Assembly (NCBI GenBank): GCA_029844215.1
Contig: CM056740.1
Location: forward strand, 25,959,873 to 26,023,872
Length of the DNA: 64,000 nt
Direction of reading: 5' to 3'
Source: Przewalskia tangutica
Taxonomy: Eukaryota > Streptophyta > Magnoliopsida > Solanales > Solanaceae
The translations under genes were made by a program, and so were the position numbers. The notes below the pieces were generated by a model, which was not told the DNA's origin, did not search any database, and saw nothing but the letters and a program-made list of their open reading frames with translations. Shown here piece after piece: positions 46,351 through 58,700 of this stretch (within the stretch, counting starts at the first letter, position 1; the number at the start of each line of letters is the position of its first letter).

Positions 46351-46958
46351 TGACCATGATGCGGGCATGATTGATATTGTGGGCGTGAGACCCTTGGTTA
46401 TATTTGAGTGATGACTTTGAGGGCGTGAGTCCCTGCTTTGACATGACTGCTTTTATGTCGTGAACTGTAGTTTGGTTATCATACATGTCTCCTGTTTTAT
46501 TTAGACTGTTATGATTTCGTTCTGATATTTTCGCCACATACTTGGTACTGTTATCTTGACCTCCTTCGGGTGCGTTCATGCCGCGGTAGAGGTACACGGT
46601 TGTTGATCCTCGTTCTTAGGATCACGATTCGTATTAGGAAGCTCCGTTTCTCGGAGGTTTATCTTTTAGTATGTTTCCCGAGTTTGTATGTTTTGTACAT
46701 TCGAGGTATGGCGGCCCCGTCCGTCATAGTTGTTGTAAAAATCTTAGAGTGCAGTAATCTTTGTTGTGGCGGGGTTTGTAAAGGATTATAATCGCTCGGT
46801 TGTATGTATATACATGAAGGTGACCATTTTAGTTGCTTTGTTTTCTTATGTTGTATCTTGTTTCTGTTTAAGTTTTTATTTCCGCTGATTTTCTCTCGAT
46901 GTAGTATCACTAGGGTGCCCGGTAAGGCACGATCCGCGCCCGAGGTCGGGTCGTGACA

Positions 46959-48244
46959 CACTGGTCCCGCGGCCGGACAGGCATATATGCGATTCGAGGA
47001 CCATTGAAGCTGGACGTGCCACGACCTCTGTGTGACTGTGGTCCATGAGTACCCTGCCCTCCGGGGCGAGTAACTGTAGGAGATGAAGAACCGGCAAAAG
47101 ACCCTGTAGGCTGACCCCTACCATCTGCGCTGCCCCTGGTCGGACAGTCCCTCGCAAAGTGACCCTTCTGACCGCAAGCATAACAAACTCCTGAAGTAGG
47201 ACCACAACTCCCGTAATGGGATCTACCGCATCAGCCACACTGAGGGGGGTGGTCTCGATCGGTTAGCACTCTGCTACCTGGAAGTTCAAGTCCCGGGCCA
47301 CGACCGCCCGAATACCCAGGCCGCCGAAGGCGGTGTAGGAGTGCTCGAGCTGGTTGTGGTGCAAATCTAGTCTGCCGAGACCGCCCACCCCGAGCTACCA
47401 AAAGACCTGCCGTCCGGCCTTCTTGCTGGCGATATCGACAACCCGCCGCCTCTACGCTCCTCACATCCCAGTGCATACGCCTGCATGTGGGCAATGTCCA
47501 TGCCCGGCTGAAGTGCTACACCCGAGCAAGCCTCTGCCAAGTAGTCATCTAACCCCGGCGTGGCGGTGCACTCGATCCTCCGTATGCGCTACTAACGCAT
47601 GGACATATCGAGCGAGTCGAATTCCACGTTGTACTCCCGAATCGCCTCTCTGCCTCAATATCAAAAATCACGGCCCGTGCCTCCTCATCCGTGGCGGCAA
47701 GAAATGGTCAAGGAATGCCTCGGAGAACTCGTCCCATACCGCTGAGGCGCGTGCTCTCCCGACGCTCGCGAATCAAACACGATCAGCGGTATCACGCACC
47801 GATGCGAACCAAGACCACCGACTCGGTCTCAAGCCTTGATCACTCATGATCCGATGTAATCGCTTGATGAACTCCTGCAGATCATCCTCGGGCCTCGACC
47901 CGTAGAACTCGGGGCTGCGACTCGAGAAAATCCCGTAGCCTCGAGCTATCCGATCGGGGTGAACCACGGTGCTACCGAATCGCGTCTAGCCTATCCTCAT
48001 GTCCGCCACGATCACGGCTAGTAATCGGGCCATCTCTCAGAACCCATCTCTCTGCTCAGGTGTGGGATCCAGGCGCAGTCTTGTGGTCTCGTTAGCCTCT
48101 GGGCCGTGGCGTCGTGGAACTCGCCGTCTGTAGCACCACCTCTGGTAAGGACTGGGCCTGTGCCCTCGTGGCCCTCTGTGTCCTACTAGCAGCTCCCTCA
48201 GCTGCCTTGCCCTTCTGGGCCCGGGTTGCCTTGCGTGGAGGCAT
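46959..48244 (-). pseudogene. gag: Gag and start of protease of element G
   Basis: The minus-strand start at 48244 (ATG-CCT-CCA, MPPRKATRAQKG-like) follows the leader. A core gag fragment is readable at 47967-47773 (PEFYGSRPEDDLQEFIKRL, then HRIMSDQGL). The nucleocapsid knuckle at 47185-47144 reads CYACGQKGHFARDC, an intact CX2CX4HX4C. After it comes a Gly/Ser/Arg-rich tail leading to protease, cut at 46959 by LTR H. Between these pieces are several frameshifts (47200-47780, 48000-48200), many at CAG/CTG-type differences from related copies. The product would be the particle protein; this copy cannot encode it whole. Confidence 0.82.
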
Positions 48245-48354
48245 AGCTGGTACATAAGAGTGTGTTAGAAAGAGTACAACTTATAACATAGCTCTAAGGC
48301 ACAATCTCAGAGTGAGAAGAATGGAAACCAATCCTAAATATCCTGCAGCCTCCT

Positions 48355-48388
48355 GATTATTGGTGTGGTGCACAACACACCGATAATC
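48355..48388 (-). promoter_or_regulatory. Leader hairpin with GTGCAC loop (element G)
   Basis: Minus strand reads the same stem (GATTAT-GGTGTG / CACACC-ATAATC) and GTGCAC loop as in T. Confidence 0.65.
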
Positions 48389-48430
48389 AAGACTCTACTA
48401 GATACGGTCTGTAGACACTTTCCGAGGATT

Positions 48431-48445
48431 AAGCGCTCGATACCA
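48431..48445 (-). promoter_or_regulatory. Primer-binding site of element G
   Basis: Minus strand TGGTATCGAGCGCTT. The first seven bases match the tRNA primer site; later bases are altered at former CAG positions. The 5' LTR starts at 48450. Confidence 0.82.
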
Positions 48446-48449
48446 CTTT

Positions 48450-49119
48450 TGTCACGACCGATCCGGGCGTGGTAGTGCCTTACCCGGGCACCCAAGTAGA
48501 TATACATCAGAGTAATCAGCGAAAATAAAATCAAAGACATGAAACAGTGTAAAATAAGAGACAGTTTATCCAAGAAAAGTTGCCTTTCGGCATGTATATA
48601 TATATCAAGTCTGACCATTACATCCCAAAATTTAAAACAGGACTACAGACCTCTAAGAAAGTAAACAACTATGGCGGGACAGGGCCCCGCCATACCCTGA
48701 ATGTACATAAAGCTACAATGACAGGGAGATCATACCCAAAAAGATAAGCCTCCGGAGAAACGGGGCTTTCCCAAAAGCAGAAATGGTGATCCTAGGAGCG
48801 GGGATCAACAACAGGAGTACCTCTACCTGCGGCATGAACGCAGCCCCCCGAAGGAGGTCGATTACAGTACAAGTATGTGAAAGCAGAAAGTGCGAAATGA
48901 AATCAAAGCATTTTAAAACCAATTACAACCGCACATAGTGCCACAGCATAAACAAGAGCAAAATAGATATAATGTAACTGGTCTTTTCTAGGCCGCTAAT
49001 GATCGAAGCAAGGCCAATCGCCCATAGTATCATTATGCGAGCCTAATCCTGGAACTCCCGCAGTCCGCATAGACCACCTAGGTCCGCATGAGGTATTCCT
49101 CGCATCGGGGGTAGCTAAC
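48450..49119 (-). repeat. Element G 5' LTR, left segment
   Basis: TGTCACGACCG... collinear with 23607-24275. GC-rich stem-loop at 48671-48693. Interrupted by solo LTR I. Confidence 0.93.
49115..49119. repeat. Target-site duplication CTAAC, left copy, of solo LTR I
   Basis: Exact match to 52952-52956. The restored 'gtagctaaccctcggcatc' equals the G 3' LTR near 24270. Confidence 0.94.
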
Positions 49120-52100
49120 TGTTACACCCCGTAGTTCCAGGGTATGTATGTGAGGACGTACGTACAAGAATACGACAGTAATATTGGAAAGGAAGAAATA
49201 TGCGATTTTTCGACGGAAAAGTTTCCGAACTACGTGAAGGAAAGAGGTTTATTATTGAGAATTGGATTCTCAATTTTGGTATTTAAGACTTTAAGAACTT
49301 ATAAGAATTATGGAATTTATATTTTGCGGATTTGGTCACGTGGGGCCCACGAGGGTTACGAAATTTTTTATGGACGAATGAGAGGGCGACACGTGGCACC
49401 CCCTCACATGGTCTTGGACAATTTTTGCAAGGATAGGAGGGTCATTTGACCATTGTGGATGAAAGTCTTCAAGCTTGAGTGTATTGACCAAGTCAACTTG
49501 TCCACTTGGCCATTATCCATGTGATATTCATCCTAGCCACCCATTTGTTTTAATCTTGACCCTCCATTGTTTTATATATACACACTAGTGCAAGACTTGT
49601 CTTCCAACACTTAGAAAATTTATCACAACATTTCTTGTTCTTCAGTAGCTCACTGTTTGAGAAATCCCACACAAAAAAATTGTAGTTTTGTTCCAATATT
49701 CACAAGACTTAAACCCAAGGTCCCTAAGGGTGTTGTAAGGTTATCTCAATAGAAAGATTCCGGAAAAGTGGCGTTTTCGTATTAGTCGCAAGGCGGAAAC
49801 TTAAGAAGTTCTTCAACTTTGAAGTTGGAACTTGAAGATGGGTTCTTCATAGGCTTCTAAGGAGTGCTTGGAGCGGATTGGAACTTAAGGAAAGGAGCTA
49901 AGAATTGCTAAGGAGCGACTTTGAATCTTGGAAATTTTAAGGGCTTGTAAAGGTATAATTCTTGTCGTTTTAGTAATTAAGATTACTACTTGTTGTAGCT
50001 TTGGATATTAGCAAGCATGAGGTTTTTATATTACGAAGTTGATTAGTGTTATGGATATTGGAACCCTAACCCGAAAACTAGTATGTTAGCCCTTAAGATT
50101 GTAATTCAATTTGGTTACTAGTTTAGTTGTCGCATGTTGTATAAAGAGGGAATTATAGTTGTTGAAATTGTTTATGACTATGTAACATGTTGGAACAACA
50201 ACTTGTATTGAAATAGAAATTGAAAGAGAAGTAGTGTTGTTGTTAGCCGAGAATAACATTGTATAATTGGATTGTATTGTGGACTAGTTGGTAGTAATTG
50301 TGGGGCGGAATTTTACACGTATTGTTGGGCGTGTAATCCCCTTTGTATTTGCTGAATTGATTTGATCCTTAAATGGGGCGTTTGGTTATTGAATTCGGCC
50401 TTGAAAAAGGTGGCAATTATGTAGAAACAAAGGAAGTGCTGCCCGATTTTCCGTAGAATTTAGTGACCTTGTACTTAGAATATTCTACGAAGAGAGCTAG
50501 AGGTTAATAGACATTTTTATGACCATTATAGGATTGAAGTACTACGAGTAGCGTATTCCACTTGAAGGGTGGAAAAGGCTAGCAAGGGGATAGTACTTTG
50601 GAGCATTTTGCTATTGTCGATAATCGTCGCGAGGTATGTGAACCTCTTCCTATCTTTTCTAGCATGATTGTTGTAAACTATGTAGTACGGTAGACGTACG
50701 TGTGCTAAATGATATTGGTTGGTTTAGAACATAAAGTGTTATAATGGCTTTATGGGAAGTTAATTATAACGACTTTATGTAGGTAAAAGAATGGTTGATT
50801 GTTTTTAAAAGATAAGAGACTTGACTTGTATTTGACTTGAATTGTGTTAAAAAGTTGTGAAACCTCATTCGTGAGTAATGAGTACTTGGTTTTTAAAAGA
50901 ATAATGTTATATTGATTTCGGAAATGGGAATAATTATCGAACAAGCCATTGCAGCGTTAATAAAGGAAAATGTAATAACAATTAATTATATTAAAACCAG
51001 TAGAAACCTCCATCTGCATAGAAGCTAAGATAAGACAAAATTGTATTACATTTCCTAGATCATGGCTGCTTTAATAAGATCATTAATAACAAGTATTGAT
51101 TTTTCTTAAAATCCAAAGTAAGGAACTTGTTTTCTAAAAAGAAAAGAGACTTGAGAAATTTGAAGTGTTTTGGTTTAAAAGAAAGGCATGTTTTTGTCTT
51201 AACATGGTTTAAAAAGAAGGCATGGTTTTGTCTTAAATTGGTTTACTTGAAATGATAGTTACTCTATTTTTGATACTATGGGTATCGTATGACTTTTGTA
51301 AAAGAAATGGGTCTTTTGAAAGAATTTAAGTACGTAGTACTTTAGGATTAAAACCCGGATTGTTGGCACAAAATGGGAGTACTTGAGTTTATATAAATGG
51401 TGAATCAATTTACATGTTAAGGAAAGTCTAAAAGTATGTTGAACTTACCTATGCTAGTTGTGATAGCTTTTGTTGTGCAAGTATTGTATTTCTATACCAC
51501 CGCGTCTCTCGATGGAGGGCCGGCTGACTTGTTGTGAATTTACTTGGGCGCATCGCGGTGACGGAAGATTCCACGTATGCTTCCATTATTATTTTCACAT
51601 GGGCATGTCTACACCGATGAGGATTCGGGGCATGTGACCATTATTGTTATTCCATGGACTAGCTCTCCGTGAGGTTTTTCCGATTCGCCTTGGTATCCGG
51701 TAGTTGGCTTTCGTACTTGCCCTGGTCGTGGTCGATTCGGCTTTGGTTCCGTAGTTAGCTTTAGACTTACCCCGTTCGGTTTTGTGGCGAAGTCTCGTGA
51801 CTTACGGTTGTGATCCGTGGTTAGCCAGTTACTTGCCCCCGTCGCCACGTGGCGCGGTGGATCTGGTAGAGGTTATCGCACTTGCCACGTGTCGCCTTCG
51901 CGCGAAGTATCGTGACTTACGGTTGTGATCGGTGGTTAGCACGTTACTTGCCCCGTCGCCTACTTGGCGCAGGAGGATCTGGTAGAGGCTATCGACTTGC
52001 CACGTGTCGCCTTCGCGAGTCGATGTTGGACGGCCGTGACTTACGGTTGTGATCGGTGGTTAGCTGGTTACACCGCCCCGTCGCCTACGTGGCGCAGGAG

Positions 52101-52951
52101 GATCTGGTAGAGGCTATCGACTTGCCACGTGTCGACTTCGTGATATGGTTGTTTAGTATTGTTGGTACGGTAGGTTCTGGTAGGTGGCTTTCGTACTTGC
52201 CCAGGTCAGTTGATGATGCAGTTTGGATCTGGTTGCTATGCCTTCGTTCTTGCCCCGTACGGTTTTTATGACACAGTGGGACACGTGTTCAAGTGTACTC
52301 CTTGGTGTTGTTACATCATAGATCGCCAGCTGAGGAAGGAATTCCACGAGCATGATTGATGTTGGGCATGAGACCCATTGTTATATTTTGAGTGATGACT
52401 TTGAGGGCGTGAGTCCCTGACTTGACATGACTGCTTATAATGTTGTGTACCATAGTTTGGTTATCATACATGTCTCCTGCTTTATATAGACTATTATGAT
52501 TTCATTTACTGATTTTCGATTCACATACTTGGTACTGTTATCTCGACCCTTCGCCGGGCCGTTCACGCCGCAGTAGAGGTACACCATTGTTGATCCTCGC
52601 TCATAGGATCACAGTTCGGATTTTGGGAAGCCCGCTTTCTCGAGGCTTATCTTTTGGTATGATTCCACGAGATTGTAGGTTCTTGTACATTCGGGGTATG
52701 GCGGCCCGTCCCACATAGCTATTATAAAATTCGTAGAGGTTTGTAATCTTGTTGTACGAGTTTTGAAAAAGGATGTAACTGTTCAGGTTTAATTATTTAT
52801 TTATGCAAAAAGGTAACCATTTTGGTTAGCCTGTTTTCTTATTATCTTGTTTCATGTTTAAGTTTTTATTTCCGCTGATTTTCTCTGATGTTGTATCACT
52901 AGGGTGCCCGGGGTAAGGCACCAGTCGCGGGCCCGAGGTCGGGTCGTGACA
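49120..52951 (+). mobile_element. Solo LTR I
   Basis: 3832 bp, TGTTACACCCCGTAG to CGGGTCGTGACA, perfect CTAAC duplication, and G 5' LTR sequence on both sides. TATA-like site at 49571-49580, conserved block 50930-51090, repeat region 51660-52260. No coding region. Confidence 0.94.
51660..52260 (+). repeat. Repeat region of LTR I
   Basis: Short units (~55 bp: 'ggtagttggctttcgtactt', 'gattcggctttggt') lead into three units of ~105-120 bp with 'tgacttacggttgtgatc', 'ggtagaggctatcgacttgc' and 'cacgtgtcgccttcg'. Homologous on the opposite strand to the E LTR arrays and to J 58340-58960. Confidence 0.85.
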
Positions 52952-52956
52952 CTAAC
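52952..52956. repeat. Target-site duplication CTAAC, right copy, of solo LTR I
   Basis: Exact match to 49115-49119. Confidence 0.94.
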
Positions 52957-54795
52957 CCTCGGCATCAACCTGGACTCCCGCAGTACGCATAGTCACACAG
53001 ACCGCATGAGGTATTCCTCGCATCGGCGTAACACACCCGGAGTGATCATCCTAGAACTCCCGCAGCTCCGCATAGGTCACACAGACCCGCATGAGGTTTT
53101 ACTCGCATCGGGGGTGGCTAGCCCTCGGCTCGTAACAAGTCAGGGGGGTAAGTGATATAATATCAGCACAACTGCTTATCGTTAAACAACATAAGCACAA
53201 CAAGGAAACCCCCTTTACACAAACGTTTACAAGACACTAACACACGTAGCATCATAATATGTCTACTTATCAAACCAACTTACCACACCTTCAGAAATCA
53301 TTTATAAGGCTTTTATAACAAATAAGTAAACTGTTTCCTCTTATCTTTCTTAAGTCGTTATACCTAACTTCCCATAAAGCTAGTATAACACTTAAGCTTT
53401 TTGAAAAACCAAGTATTACTTTTCTTTCAAAAATGATTCATAACTCTTTTGAAATACTTCAAGATTCTTATTATTTAAAACTCAAGTCAAAAGACATCAG
53501 AGTAAAACCAATTTCAGTTTAACACACGTACGTCTACCGTACTATATATATATCAAAAATATCATGCTCAAGAGGATAGGAAGAATCACATACCTCCTCG
53601 GCTCAATCCACCTGCCAAGTCGAATATGTCGCGCGCAGAGTATCAACCTATAATAGTCAAATACGTCTATCAACGTCTAGACTACTTCATTTTATATTCT
53701 AAGAAGAAGGTTCTCTATTCTACGGAAAATTGGGCAGCATTTCCCTACCCGTCAAACTACACAAGTCTACTATAAATACAACCCAATGTAATTACAGTTC
53801 AATTCTCTTCTTTAATACCATCCTTCTATATCTTATACTTAATTCTAAACTACTACAATATGTAATCTCTAATTACAACAGAAGGACAAAGATTATTACC
53901 TCGATAAGCCCAAAATTATCCAAGATTAAAAGTCGATCCTGAGCAACGTTTAGCTCCTATTTTGCACGCTCCAATCCGCTCCAAGAAACCCTTAGAAGTT
54001 TCTAAACAACTTCTACTTAATACTTCAACCAATTATGAAGATTTTCCTAGGGTTTTGTTTTGTGACTAACGGAAACAAAGTAGTATTTCCGGGCTTTTAG
54101 TATAGAGGTAACTTTGGAATACTACAAGGGATTTAGGCTAAGGTATTTTGGAATAGTAACAATACTTGAACACATTTTTCTACCAAAAGGGGGGGTGTGT
54201 TTCAGACGAAGGCTACTACAAAGGGGGGGGGGGGGAGTTTGGACGAGAACTACAACAAGGGGAAGGATTTTTGAGACTTGGAAATTGTTAAGTGGATGAA
54301 GAAGTCTTGCAACTTAAGGGGGGTATTTATAGAACAATCAAGGGCCAAGATTCAAGCAAGTGGAGGGTGAAGATTTGGTTGCTTGTGTGAGTGAAGTCTT
54401 CCAACCAAGTGTCCACCACAACTTTGGGACATATGTCCACCACAACTTTGAGACATGTGGCTAGCCACTTGCTCTCCAAAAACCGTCCACCCTCTCCCAC
54501 TTGCCCCACAAAAAATATCTTCCAAGACTTTGACTAATTGACTTGGCCACTTGCCCACAATTTTCATCCAAACATGCCACCTAAGGGTGACACATGTCGC
54601 CCTCCTATTGGTCCAAAATATTTCATCTCTCGGAAAAATCCGTAATTGGCTAAAATATTAAAAACGTAAAATTTCCTTCACAAGGTTCGGAATCTTTTCC
54701 GTTGAAAGTTCACAATTTCATCCTTAACCTAATTAGGGCTTACACAATTGTACGTACGTCCTCACATACATACTCTGGAACTACGGGGTATAACA
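52957..54795 (-). repeat. Element G 5' LTR, right segment
   Basis: Collinear with 24276-26106. Ends ...CTACGGGGTATAACA at 54795. TATA box 54323-54332. The 24-bp U3 unit is present twice (54411-54458). A 13-G run at 54223-54235 replaces a mixed purine stretch in the 3' LTR. Non-coding. Confidence 0.93.
54223..54235. repeat. Poly-G tract (13)
   Basis: Mononucleotide run in the G 5' LTR U3 region; length is likely uncertain. Similar runs are at 55064-55077 (14 G) and 63850-63864 (15 C). Confidence 0.85.
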
Positions 54796-54800
54796 ATCTA
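54796..54800. repeat. Target-site duplication ATCTA, right copy, of element G
   Basis: Exact match to 23602-23606. Confidence 0.93.
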
Positions 54801-55602
54801 ACTCCAAAAAGTGAAGAACACTTAGGCTCAAACTATGGCAAGTTTCGGCCAAGGCAAGGTTTCAAAGCTAGGGGTGTGAAATCTTTTCTAACTCTTGGTA
54901 CACAATCTTCCTAACACCCTAAGGAAGAACACTTAAAACTTTAAGAATTTTTGGACAACTTTTGCTCAAGAATCATGGCCAAAGCCGAGAGCTACTAGGG
55001 AAAGGGAGGGAGTATTTTGCCTTGGAATTTCTCTCAAGTGTGGATGAAGTCTTCACTACAAAAGGGGGGGGGGGGGGTATTTATAGAGAAAATAAAGGGC
55101 CATGATCAAAGCAAGTGTGTGGTCTAGATTGGGACATGTGTGTGTGGGTCCCACCCACCACATGTCCACACAAAAAACAAGATAAGTGGCTTGCCACTTG
55201 TAAGGCCATTTCGGCCACAAGACACTTGGCACCACATTTCGGCTACAAGCCACCTAGGGGGGTGACACGTTTCGCCCTCCTACTCGTCCAAAATATTTCA
55301 TCTCCCGAAAATATTCGTAAAATCCAAAATCTCGAAAACAAAGTGGGCCCCCACAAAACCGTAAATTTTCCCCGTGGGCCCCACGTGACCAAATCCGGAA
55401 ATAAAATTCAATAATTCTATAATAATCCAAGAAGTCCAAATACCAAATCTGGGAATCCAATTCCCATTAACGAACCTTTTTCCTTCACAAAATCCGGAAA
55501 CTTTTCCGTCAAAAAATCACATCTTTCTTTCTTTCCAATTTTAATGTCGTATTCTCGTACGTACGTCCTCACATACATACCCTGGAACTACGGGGTGTAA
55601 CA
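54801..55602 (-). repeat. Element E 3' LTR, right segment (U3 end)
   Basis: Continues the LTR interrupted at 23606 and ends ...CTACGGGGTGTAACA. TATA box at 55077-55086 on the minus strand, followed there by a long C run (poly-G on the plus strand). The region matches the A LTR at 14206-15012. Non-coding. Confidence 0.9.
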
Positions 55603-55769
55603 TTCTTCCCCCCTTAGAAACATTCGTCCCGAATGTTCCTTTTAAGTCACCAAACATACCTGCGCCGGTATAGTCTTCACTACTATACTTACAAAACCAA
55701 TTATGCCACACCTGGCCATAATATAACACATGCGCAAAACTCCAATCCAAGCCAATGAGGAATCACCTA
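55603..55769 (-). mobile_element. Element E internal region, PPT end
   Basis: Minus-strand PPT (TTTCTAAGGGGGGAAGAA) abuts the LTR at 55602. The inverted repeat AACATTCG/CGAATGTT is at 55619-55637. The remaining ~130 bp is non-coding spacer, interrupted by solo LTR J. The bases ACCTA at 55765-55769 are the left target copy of J. Confidence 0.88.
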
Positions 55770-58700
55770 TGTTACACCCCGTAGTTCCAGGGTATGTATG
55801 TGGGGACGTACGTACGAGAATACGACATTTAAATTAAAAAGAAGAAAGATGTGATTTTTCGACGGAAAAGTTTTCGAATTTTGTGAAGGAAAATGTTCAT
55901 AGCGGAATTGATTCCCGATTTGGTATTCGACTTTTTGGAATATTTGAGAATTATGGAATTTTATTTCCTGGTCACGCTGGGCCCACGAGAGAAATTTACG
56001 GTTTGTGGCCCACTTTATTTTCGGATTTTTGGCATTACGGATATTTTCGAAGATGAAATATTTTGACGAGCAGGGACGACACGTGTCACCCCCATGTGGC
56101 CACGTTGGTGACCGAAGGACAAGTGTCTTGGCTCGATTTGGGGTGGACAAGTGGCTAGCCACTTGTCCCAAATTTGTGGTGGACATGTGGTTGGTAGAAC
56201 CCACACCCACATGTCCCCAATCTACACCACACACTTGCCTAGATCTTGGCCATTGATTTCTCAATAAATAGACCCTTAAGCTTGCAAGACTTCATTCATT
56301 CCACACTTAGATATTTCAAGTCTTGAAAATTCCCTCCCCTCCCTTGTTGTTGAGCTCTCGGTTTTGAGCCTCCCCCTTGACCTAAAGTTGTCCAAAAATT
56401 CTTAAACCTTTAAGTGTTTTTCCTTAGGGTGTTAGGAAGATTGTAAACCAAGAGTTGGAAAAGATTTCACACCCCTAGCCTTAGATATACACCTTGGCCG
56501 AAACTTGCCATAGTTGAGCCTAAGTGTTCTTCACTTTTTGGAGTTGGATCTTGAAGAGGAGTTGGTTAGGAGCTTCTAAGGGTTGCTTGGAGCGGGTTGG
56601 AACGTAATGATTTGGAGCTAAACGTTGCTCAGGATCGACTTATAAATCTTGGATAATTATGGGCTTATCGAGGTAATGATCTTTATCCCCCTATTGTAAT
56701 TGGAGATTACATGTTGTAGTAATGTATAGTCGAGTATACTATATGTAGAATGAGTATTGTTAAGAATTGAACTGTATTTACATTGGACTGTATTTACAGT
56801 AGACTTGTAGTATTATTGTGGGGCAGTGTTGTACACGTTCGGTTAGACGTGTAACCCCCCTTGGAGTTGTTGGCTTGGTAGCAGGCCTTGATAGAGGAGG
56901 AGATTTATGTGGTTACGGATGGGAGGGGGGAGGTGCTGCCGAATTTTCCGTAGAATAAGGAACCTTGTACTTAGAATTATTCTACGAAGAGATCGAGAAG
57001 TTGATAGACGTTTTGTGGCCTTTTTAGGTGGAAGTACTGCGAGTAGTGTATTCTACTTGAAGGGTGGAAAAGGCTAGCAGGTTCTGATTTTGGAGCTTTT
57101 TGCTTTTTGTCGATAATCGTCGCGAGGTATGTGAACCTCTTCCTATCTTTTCTAGCATGATTATTGTGAACTATGTAGTACGGTAGACGTACATGTGCTA
57201 AACGAATTTGGTTGGTTTAAAACATAAAGTGTTATAACGGTTTTATGGGAAGTTTGTTATAACAACTTTATGTAGGTAAAGAAATGGTTTGTGGTTTTTA
57301 AAAGATAAGAGACTTGACTTATAAATGACTTGATGTGAAATATTAAGGACTTGGTTTGTGTTAAAAAGTTATGAAACCGCTTTTATGAGAATGGGTAATT
57401 GGGTTTTAAAAGGGATAAGTTATATTGATTTCTGAAATGAGAATAAGTATCGAACAAACCACTGCAGCGTTAATAAAGAAAAATGTATTGACTAATTAAT
57501 TATTATTAAAACAAGTAGAAACCTCCATCTGCATAGAAGCTAAGATAAGACAAAATTGTATCACATTTCCTAGATCATGGCTGCTTTAATAAGATTATTA
57601 TAAACAAGTTTTGATTTTCTTAAATTCCAAAGTAAGAATCTTGATTTATAAAAGAAAGAGACTTGAGGAATTTGAAGAGTTTTTGGTTTAAAAGAAAGGC
57701 ATGGTCTTGTCTTAAATTGGTTTAAAACATAAAGTGTTATAATAGCTTTATGGGAAGTTAGTTATAACGACTTTATGAAATCAAAAGAATGGTTTTATTA
57801 TTGGATTTAAAATGATAACTTGATTTTGGGAAAAGAGAAGTAACTTGGGTTTTAAAAGTATACTTGACGTTGTTTTAAAAATGTAAGCCACTTGGTTTGA
57901 AAAGCATGAGTACTTGATTTAAACATGAACGTGTTTGGTACTACGGATATTAATATCGAGTTGTTTTTACGTAAAAAGAGATCTTTTCGAAAGAATTAAA
58001 ATACGTAGTACTTTAGGGTTAAAACCCGGATTGTTGGCACAAAATGGGAGTACTTGAGTTTATATAAATGGTGAATTAATTTACATGTTAATGAAAGCCT
58101 AAAAGTATGTTGAACTTGCCTATGCTAGTTGTGATAGCTTTTGTTGTGCAAGTATTGTATTTCTATACCACCGCGTCTCTCGATGGAGGGTCGGCTGACT
58201 TGTTGTGAACTTACTTGGACGCGTCTACAGTGACGGAGGATTCCACGGGTATGCTTCCATTATTATTATCACATGGGCATGTCTACACCAATGAGGGATT
58301 CCGGGGGCATGTGACCATTATTGTTATTCCATGGACTAGCCCTCCATGAGGTTTTACTGATTCGGCCTTGGTATCTGGTAGTTGGCTCTCGTACTTTCCC
58401 CGGTCGTGGCTGATTCGGCTTTGGTATCTGATAGTTAGCCTTCGTACTTGCCCCGTTCAATTTTGTGGCGAAGTCTCGTGACTTACGGTTGTGATCTGTT
58501 AGCTCGTTACTTGCCCCGCCGCCTACGTGACGCAGTGGATCTCGTAGAGGCTATCGCACTTGCCACGTGTCGCCTTCGCGCGGCGATCGTGACTTACGGT
58601 TGTGATCCGTGGTTAGCTCGTTACTTTCCCGCCGCCACGTGGCGCAGAAGGATCTCGTAGAGGCTATCGCACTTGCCACGCGTGTCGCCTTCGCGAGTCG

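Larger units (their letters stand above)
43700..46958 (+). mobile_element. Solo LTR H
   Basis: 3259 bp, TGTTACACCCCG to CGGGTCGTGACA, with no PBS or PPT outside it: both flanks are G coding sequence. TATA box 44211-44220, conserved block 45343-45500, tandem array 45875-46350. Best explained by recombination between the two LTRs of a full element. Confidence 0.92.
23607..54795 (-). mobile_element. Element G, complete Ty3/gypsy chromovirus, hosts T, H and I
   Basis: Net length is ~10.0 kb after removing three later insertions and their TSD copies. It has a 3' LTR (23607-26106), PPT, chromodomain-integrase-RNase H (26300-28273), RT-protease (42328-43699), gag (46959-48244), PBS (48431-48445) and a 5' LTR (48450-49119 plus 52957-54795). 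The ATCTA duplications are perfect. The two LTRs are nearly equal (2500 and 2509 bp) and very similar, so insertion is relatively recent. Pol is the best preserved in the window but is interrupted by T and carries stops and frameshifts. Confidence 0.95.

Noticed and set aside
45790..46368. Open frames on both strands with a repeated CYCCYMDMSAPMKNSGG peptide
   Set aside because: They come from a near-87-bp tandem array in LTR H (a multiple of three), open on both strands, with no start context or homology. Repeat artefact.
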